Assembly: GCA_949752795.1 (NCBI GenBank)
Contig: OX457056.1
Span: forward strand, 181,932,428-181,996,427
From: Hyperoodon ampullatus
Lineage: Eukaryota > Chordata > Mammalia > Artiodactyla > Ziphiidae
Reading direction: 5' to 3'
DNA length: 64,000 nt
Of this stretch, positions 58,574 through 64,000 are shown one piece after another. The translations under genes and the position numbers were made by a program. The first letter of the stretch is position 1. Every line of letters starts with the position of its first letter. The notes beneath the pieces were generated by a model. That model did not search any database, was not told where the DNA came from, and worked only from the letters and a program-made list of their open reading frames with translations.

Positions 58574-59150
58574 AACACCTGCCTCATCTGCCTCTAACTA
58601 CTTCTTGGAAGTTGAGCTCAGATTATTGACCAAACTTAGTTTTATATGCAGGTAAGTGACAGTAGGGTTTCTCCTGGGAGGTTCTCAATCTTGACATCTC
58701 CCCCTCCATGGGACAGCTTTAGGATGATGGCAGCCTTTGCCGGCTCTCTCAGGGCTGGCCTGGATGGGGACCTTCCAGGAAGTTAACAGCCAACATGACC
58801 CTGGGGAAGAGTCCTTGGGAAACCCCTATCTGCAGAGCAGCAAAGGCTTCTGAGCCAGCTGACAGGGGCTGGTTTTATTAACTGTTCCAGAAAGTGACCC
58901 CAGGTCTTTTTCACTCAACCCATTGTACCCAGGTGGTGGTGAAGTCTGGAAGTATGCCTGGAATATGTATCATCTGGAGCAGTCTGGACAAGGCAGTGTG
59001 TGGATAGCAGGGCCTGTGATCTGTATCCTATAGACAGGTTGGGTTTATGACATGTAGCTTGCCCAACTCCTAAAAGGTGCAGAGGGGGATGAATTTTGAG
59101 GAAAGGTCTTCCTTCTACCAGAGCAGAGCCCAATTTCTTAGAGGCATTCA
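58574..59150. other. Intron 1 sequence, nothing recognised
   Basis: Unique-looking. No repeat or exon supported. Confidence 0.5.
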
Positions 59151-59154
59151 CATA

Positions 59155-59420
59155 TAATTTTGGTCTGCATTCCTACAGAAATGTCTCTGCGTGATCTGAC
59201 TCCTGACCTGGTCTCCAGCCCCAGCCTCCTGGCCCTGTGTGCCCCTCCCTTCCCACAGCATCAGCACATGCCGATCGCTGCCTGAAACATGGCCTCCTCC
59301 CTCCACCACCCTTTGCCTAGGTAGCCCCACCATTCTTCAGCTCACAGCTCAAGCACCACTTGCTTCCTCTGGAAGCTTCATTTGTAGTATATGTTCTTAT
59401 GCTCTTAGAATACTCCTTGT
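59155..59420 (+). repeat. L2 LINE 3' remnant
   Basis: gcgtgatctgactcctgacc, ctccagccccagcctcctgg, cacagctcaagcaccacttgc: L2 phrases in order. Confidence 0.6.
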
Positions 59421-59537
59421 CATGGTTTATGGTCATGTATTTTTATGGGTAAATGATTATCTTATAAATATCTGATATATAGCACCATAAACTTTATCTT
59501 TTAACATATCCTACAAGATAATATCATCTACTAGAGG

Positions 59538-59752
59538 GGTTCTCAATCTTAGCACTATTAACATTTGGAGCTGGAGAATTCTTTGTTGTGGGTGGGGACT
59601 GTCCTCTGCATTGCAGGCTGCTTAGCAGCATCCCAGCCTATATCCACTAGATGCCAGTAGCACTCCTTAGTTGGAACAACCAAAATGTCTCCAGACATCG
59701 ACAAATGTCCCCCAAGGGGCAAAACAGCTCCCAGTAGAAAACCACTGACCCA
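59538..59752 (-). repeat. MER20 DNA transposon
   Basis: About 215 bases with matching ends: ggttctcaatcttagcac, gcattgcaggctgcttagcagcatcc, actagatgccagtagcac, aatgtctccagacatc and gaaaaccactg. The full length of the hAT-Charlie MER20 family, reversed. Confidence 0.75.
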
Positions 59753-59844
59753 GAACAAACGTTTTTAAGAAGTTTGACATTTCAAAGGCAGGCTTCCTGA
59801 GACCCCTTTGCAAAGCACTGGTTTCTTTCTGACCAGCCCCATCC

Positions 59845-60130
59845 AACAGAAAGATAATGTGAGCCACGTAGGTAATAGTAAATGTTCTAGTAGCTGCATT
59901 AGAAGCAAGTAAAAGAAAAAAACAGGTGAAATGAATTCTAATCCATATTTTATTTAACCCAATATATCCAAAGTATTGTCACTTCAGCAGGTGACCAATG
60001 TAAAATAATCATTGAGATATTTTACATTCTTTTTTTCCAAGTCATCAAAATCTAGTGTGTATCTTTCTCAGTTTGGATTAATCACACATCGAGTGCTCAA
60101 TAGCCAAGTGTGGCCAGCATTTTAGACAGG
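59845..60130 (+). repeat. Old DNA-transposon-like repeat, family not named
   Basis: gtgagccacgtaggtaatag, tctagtagctgcattagaag, ttatttaacccaatatatcc, gtgctcaatagccaagtgtgg: a widespread mammalian element, related to the reverse copy at 18230. Confidence 0.5.
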
Positions 60131-61345
60131 AGTGGGAGAGGAGACCCAAGCTCTCTTAGAGAACCTGGCCCAGCCCACCCCTTGCATCGTCACCAGGCTG
60201 TACTGCTACCCCTGAGCAGAGCCATGCACAGTCCTCCCTTGCCCACTGGGGCCCACAGGTGACAGCCCATTCCGAGCACCCCATGGAGGGGCTCTGACTA
60301 CACTCTAGAGGGCCAGCCTGCCCAGGAAAGTCATCCAAATGCCTGCAGCGTGCTAATGAGATGGATGTGTGCCCGTGAGCTCACAAGAGACTGGAAGGTT
60401 ACTGCCTCAAATATACAAACACTTGGGTGAGGCAAGCACTGTTTCCAAGCTCCCCAGGCAGAAGCTCCACCCACCTCCAAACCACCCTCCTCGTGCTCCT
60501 TGCTCACAAGGGAGACTCAGCCCTCCACAAACACTGGCCATATGGAAGGACACATTCTATTTCCTTAAAACACAGATGCTCTCATCTAAAATGACACTTG
60601 AACTGGCCAAGAAGTTGCTGTCCAGGGAGATGCTGTCCCTAGCCCCAAGACTTGTACTAAGGCCCCAGGCCATTCTGCAGGGCCGCGGCCTGGTTGGGGC
60701 GCTAGCCCAGGGCTGCAGGATCACCCCTGCAAGGCTCTCCCGACTCTCATCTCTTACTTATCTCTAGACACCCCCAACACCCACAACTCCAGGCCCTTCT
60801 GCTTCCTGGGAGTTCTCCCGGGGGGAGCCCCTGCCTGCCTGAGGGGTTGCTTCCTGCAGCCCAGCTGTGGCAGCTCCTGTAGGCTCTGCAGAGCAGCCTC
60901 CCAGGTAGCCAGAATGAAGACCTTCACTGGGACCTGGCTGTCTGGAGAAGCCAGGGCATTGCCCTTCCTAGTGAGGGCTACTTTTGTCTTGGCAGCTAGG
61001 GCAAATCTTGAGCATTCAGCATTTCCCTTTTAGTAGAAAACTAAAGTTTTACCAGAGTTGTCACTCGGTCACTTTGGGCAAGCCAGGGACTCTGTAAAAC
61101 ATGGAATGTGGGGTGAAGCCTGCACACCCACTGGGGCAATAAGCTGGCCATCACCCTTTGGCAGTCTCAGATGTGACCCCCACAGACCCCAGGAGCGTCA
61201 CTAGAGAGGGCTGTCAGTCATCAAGATGCCTCCAGAATGCCTGCCCCATCTGACCCCAGCGTGGCAGCCAGCTGAGTATCCACGCCCATCGGCCAACAGA
61301 CGCACGCACACTGTGTCCAGATCTGCCTCAGGAAGTTGGACTTAC
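60131..61345. other. Proximal intron 1 sequence next to exon 1
   Basis: No repeat or further exon recognised. As the first ~1.2 kb of intron 1 downstream of the promoter it is a plausible place for transcriptional control elements, but nothing specific is seen. Confidence 0.5.
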
Positions 61346-61379
61346 CCCTCCTGGCTTGCCTGATCTTTGGGCTCAGCAT
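61346..61379 (-). CDS. ARHGAP22: ARHGAP22 coding exon 1 (start codon, residues 1-11)
   Basis: The minus-strand ATG at 61379-61377 opens eleven codons, MLSPKIRQARR, plus the first base (G) of an Ala codon completed by exon 2. The exon ends in AGGAGGG followed by the strong splice donor GTAAGT (donor GT at 61345-61344). The start is supported by an A at -3 in the initiation context and by an in-frame TGA 39 bases upstream (61418-61416), so the frame cannot extend further 5' on an unspliced leader. This short basic peptide is specific to the long ARHGAP22 isoform; other isoforms of the gene use other first exons. It is too short to be found by ORF length and was located by looking for a matching phase-1 exon upstream of the PH exon. 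A CpG island lies about 260 bases upstream. Confidence 0.9.
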
Positions 61380-61639
61380 GTTCCTGCCGCCTCCTGGACG
61401 GAACCGCTGGGCTGATCACGCTGTCATCCACTTCCCTTTTCTCTTCCTCTGGCCCAGTTGCCCCTCATGCCCCGCTCAGGCCCCCATGGCCGCTGGCGTC
61501 ACCAGCGAGGCTCCCTCGGCTGCCTTTCCTGGCTCCGGACCGACGGCTTGCCTTGGACTATGTAAACCTCAATGCATTATTTGTCCATCTCAGAATTAAT
61601 TCCCAACCAAGAGAACCATTAAGAGGCTCAGTAACCGCT
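61380..61639 (-). promoter_or_regulatory. ARHGAP22: Probable ARHGAP22 5' leader / core promoter-proximal sequence
   Basis: Sequence between the start codon and the CpG island. The in-frame TGA at 61418-61416 closes the coding frame upstream. The 61557-61640 part is distinctly AT-rich (aattaattc, tgcattatttg) between two GC-rich blocks. Whether it is transcribed leader or promoter depends on the start site, which is inference. Confidence 0.5.
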
Positions 61640-62050
61640 GCTGATCAATCACTGGGCCAGGGCGGGAAGGCCTGACTGTCCCTCCGCCTGGCCGGGGCGC
61701 ACGCGGCACAGCCCATCCCAGAGCGGAGCTGGCGGCCGGTCGGGGCGGAGGCGAGAGGAGGGCGGGGCGGGAGGAGCTGGGCGGAGCGCGCGGTCCCAGC
61801 TGGTCTGATGGTCCCAGAGGGCGGGCGGGCTCCGAGCTCGGATCCGCCCTCTGCGCGGGGAGGGCCTGTCGGGGATGCGTGCCACTGGCTGGAGCCACCA
61901 AGAGGCCGCAGGAAATGCTCGGCATCTGGCCGCCCGGGTCCCGCACGCCCTGCCAAGGCCCGGAGGTTGGGCAGCGGGTGGCTGAGGCCCGGGCGGGCCA
62001 AGGATCCCTCCAGGGTCCGTCCACTGGGGACCTGCTCTGCCTGATGTTTC
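61640..62050 (-). promoter_or_regulatory. ARHGAP22: CpG island, probable ARHGAP22 promoter
   Basis: GC-rich and dense in CpG: about 29 CpGs by eye in the roughly 200 bases from 61680 to 61880, whereas the flanks have few. It holds GC boxes (ggggcggg around 61764-61771, and gggcgg nearby) and no obvious TATA box, typical of a dispersed-start CpG-island promoter. It lies 260-670 bases 5' of the ARHGAP22 start codon on the minus strand, so transcription from inside the island would give a leader of a few hundred bases. The exact start site is not visible. Confidence 0.75.
61760..61781 (+). promoter_or_regulatory. G-quadruplex motif in the CpG island
   Basis: Four guanine runs of three or more (61760-61762, 61764-61767, 61769-61771, 61779-61781) with loops of 1, 1 and 7 bases satisfy the standard intramolecular G4 pattern. 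It is on the plus strand, the template for ARHGAP22 transcription, and overlaps Sp1-type GC boxes. Confidence 0.6.
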
Positions 62051-62405
62051 CTGCCAGGGGGGCCCAGGAGGCCGTCTATGACAGTTCCAACTGTGGAGAC
62101 AGGTGTGTCTTAGAAGGAGCGTGCAGCTTTGGCATATTCAGAGCCTCAGGGGACTGGTCCAGAAAAGCGGGTTAGGGATGTTAATTTTTTGCCACCTTAA
62201 TAAGGTGAAAGGAATAAGAATGCGGTGAAGCACTTAGTTCAGGGCCTGCACATAGTAAGTAGGATCTCAAAAACTGTTCACTGGGTAGTGAAATCTCTGC
62301 TAACTGCCATGTTTCTGTTTAATACTAGTACAGTTCTAAAGAGTGTACGGTGTGGACTTTTGGGAGGTTCAGACTCAAGATCCTAAAAATTGCCCAAGAA
62401 ATGCA
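62051..62405. other. Upstream flank, nothing firmly recognised
   Basis: Faint MIR 3' phrases at 62220-62280 (gaagcacttagttcagggcc). Otherwise unique. Confidence 0.45.
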
Positions 62406-62411
62406 ATCACA

Positions 62412-62645
62412 GTAACTGTTCTCATTTATTAGGTGCCTACTATGTGTCCTTGAGGTTGGTGCTTTATACTCAGTATCTCATTTAATTCTCAAATTCCCTG
62501 AGGCAGGGAAGCCTTTATCATGGCTTTTCAGATGAAGAAAATAAGGCACAGAAATGTTAAATATCTTGCCCAGAGTCACACAATCCTGTCAGGGCTGGGA
62601 CCTGAACCCAGGCTGTCTCTACATCTTATGCTTCTCTGTGATGCC
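62412..62645 (-). repeat. MIR SINE remnant
   Basis: Reverse MIR: atttattaggtgcctactatg, atctcatttaattctcaaattcc, gaagaaaataaggcacagaaatg, tgaacccaggctgtc. Confidence 0.8.
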
Positions 62646-64000
62646 AGTCTAAGTACCCCAATTCCAACCACTTCCTGTGAACGTTCCCGGCTTGAGAGCC
62701 CTCAATGAACTTGCTAGATGGTGAGGACCAGACTTTGTGCCCCTGAAATCACCCCATGTGCCCTGTTAGGCATTTGCGCCTGGGGCTGGGTTCTTTGGGC
62801 CTGGGTACTGTGTGATCCTCTTAATAGGTGGAAGATGAGGGATGTGAACAGGGACCTCTCTGCTTTGAATGGCCATGCTCCCACCCTAATCCTCATAGCG
62901 CTGCTATGTCCGCTGGTCCTCAGATGATGGATGGATGTGTAATCAACTGTAGTAGCTGGAAGGGAAGAGGGTCCAGAGGCTGAGGGGTCCACTGCAGCTG
63001 TCCGTGCTGGGAAGAACAGGATCTGGACTATGGAGAGGAGGGGAGGATGGGAGAGGTTAAGGACTCACCAGGATGTGGTAGGTCAAATCGCCAGGGTGAA
63101 GGGAGAGAGCAGAATCCCTGGAGACAAAGCTGTCTTACTTAGCATCCAGTCACTTACTCTGGCCCTCAGCTACTCCTCAGAAGGGATGAATAAGTATAAG
63201 TAAGTTTGCTATAACATTCAAGGCATTTTATGGTCCTGGCCATGGTTTCCTCTGTGACCTCTCTTGCTAATGCCCCACACAACCATATGCATGCACAGCC
63301 CCTGCTCCTGTGTGCTCCCAGTTCCTTCTCTCTGGAGTGTGTGTTTCAGCCACAGAAGTCTGATCATTCTAAGCAAGTCTCCCATGAAACTGTCCTGATT
63401 CTACCTCCAGAAGGAGAGCCAGTAAGCACTTCCTCAGGGCTCTTATCTGTGTCCCTCAGACTGCCCAGTGCCCCTCCTGAACGCCCAGCCCTGAGCCTCA
63501 GGTTGGACTCAGGCCAGGAACTCCATGAGGAATATTGGCTTGACGGGCAGATTCGAGAAACACCACTGAAATGACAGAATCGCCCTCCTGTTTTTTGGGG
63601 CCCAGGAAAAGGTCACATCAGGCTGGGACAGAGGCCATCTAGCAGGAGAGGAGAGATACAGAGCTGGAAAACCTCAAGTCACATCAGGGTCACAGAGGGA
63701 GGTCCCATGGCCATTGACAACATCTTGAGCAATCACGAAGGCCTGTGAGTAATGCAGCCTGGACCACTTCCAAGCCAGAGGCAGGAAAAATACCCTGAAG
63801 ACTTAGTTTGGGTCCACTCACACTTGTTTTGGTTAAGAAACCACTCCCGGGAGCTTTTTCTGTGCAGCTGTTTCCCTGATGATATTTAGCTGCTGAGCTT
63901 ACCCACCTGCTTTTCCGGGGATCAGCATTGGAAATGGGCAAAACCACAGAGGCTCTAAGCTCAAGCCCAGAGTAAAGCTGGGAAAAGGGCAGGAGCTAAT
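62646..64000. other. Upstream flank, nothing recognised
   Basis: Unique-looking intergenic sequence 5' of ARHGAP22. Short overlapping frames only. No second gene is visible at the right edge. Confidence 0.5.

Larger units (their letters stand above)
38324..61345 (-). other. ARHGAP22: ARHGAP22 intron 1 (23,022 bp)
   Basis: Bounded by the GTAAGT donor at 61345 and the TTCCAG acceptor at 38324, both read on the minus strand. It contains most of the right half of the window: SINEs, a 2.2-kb L1, L2, MIR, an LTR-like element and repeat-poor candidate regulatory blocks. No additional coding exon was recognised within it. Alternative first exons known for this gene in other mammals could lie here, but I cannot identify one from sequence alone. 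Confidence 0.85.
1..62000 (-). other. ARHGAP22: ARHGAP22 gene, 5' portion (promoter, coding exons 1-2, intron 1, part of intron 2)
   Basis: The gene is transcribed right to left. Two minus-strand exons join in frame with matching splice phases (exon 1 ends after base 1 of an Ala codon, exon 2 supplies bases 2-3). Together they give the known ARHGAP22 N-terminus: MLSPKIRQARR, then [11 protein letters not shown], then the PH-domain start. The family member is a Rac GTPase-activating protein, also called RhoGAP2 or p68RacGAP. The related ARHGAP24 and ARHGAP25 have different N-termini. Only codons 1-78 are in the window; the rest of the PH domain, the RhoGAP domain and the C-terminal coiled coil lie beyond base 1. 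The right boundary is set loosely at the CpG island because the transcription start cannot be read directly. Confidence 0.9.

Noticed and set aside
62646..64000. First exon of a neighbouring gene at the right edge
   Set aside because: In human the neighbour on this side (WDFY4) starts tens of kilobases away, and no exon-like sequence was seen here.

Overview
This is a vertebrate, almost certainly cetacean (whale or dolphin), nuclear genomic window. The evidence is the interspersed repeats. There are about a dozen tRNA-derived SINEs of the CHR type (heads reading gcttccctggtggcgcagtgg, with an RNA polymerase III B-box ggttcgagcc), a family shared by Cetacea, hippos and ruminants. Young mammalian L1 tails are also present. 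I recognised no BovB, Bov-A or other ruminant-dominant repeat in 64 kb, which argues against a cow or sheep. It is sparse intronic DNA: only two protein-coding exons can be supported.

The gene is ARHGAP22 (a Rac-directed RhoGAP with an N-terminal PH domain), transcribed on the minus strand, so the window reads from the promoter on the right to the gene body on the left. A CpG island at about 61640-62050 is the likely promoter. Coding exon 1 (61346-61379) holds the start codon and 11 codons. Intron 1 is 23,022 bp (38324-61345). Coding exon 2 (38124-38323, exactly 200 bp) carries the start of the PH domain. Everything left of 38124 to base 1 is intron 2, with no further exon recognised. The rest of the RhoGAP (remaining PH, GAP domain, coiled coil) lies beyond the left edge. 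Bases right of about 62050 are upstream flank.

Repeat layout, left to right: a 450-base pure purine minisatellite (2139-2588); a SINE at 2802; an L1 tail at 6889; a dense nested cluster at 13.8-19.4 kb (an old L1 carrying a younger L1, a SINE, and a further L1 tail with a 44-bp minisatellite); SINEs at 22.7 and 23.2 kb; a head-to-tail SINE pair at 28.3-28.7 kb; a 5'-inverted L1 (32641-33422) inside older L1 sequence; SINEs at 37.6, 41.2, 43.8, 48.8, 53.6 and 56.4 kb; a 2.2-kb 5'-truncated L1 (43.9-46.1 kb); an L2 (46.9-47.9 kb); a probable solitary LTR (50.4-50.9 kb); and an older L1 (53.9-55.4 kb). Many young insertions have target-site duplications readable by eye. Repeat-poor blocks at 24.9-26.0, 49.4-49.8 and 52.2-52.4 kb are the best candidates for intronic enhancers.

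I found no new coding system, CRISPR array or novel operon. The window is a normal mammalian gene 5' region, and the notable items are structural: nested and inverted retroposons, a very long polypurine tract, a probable VNTR, a G4-bearing CpG island and a few unexplained short duplications.
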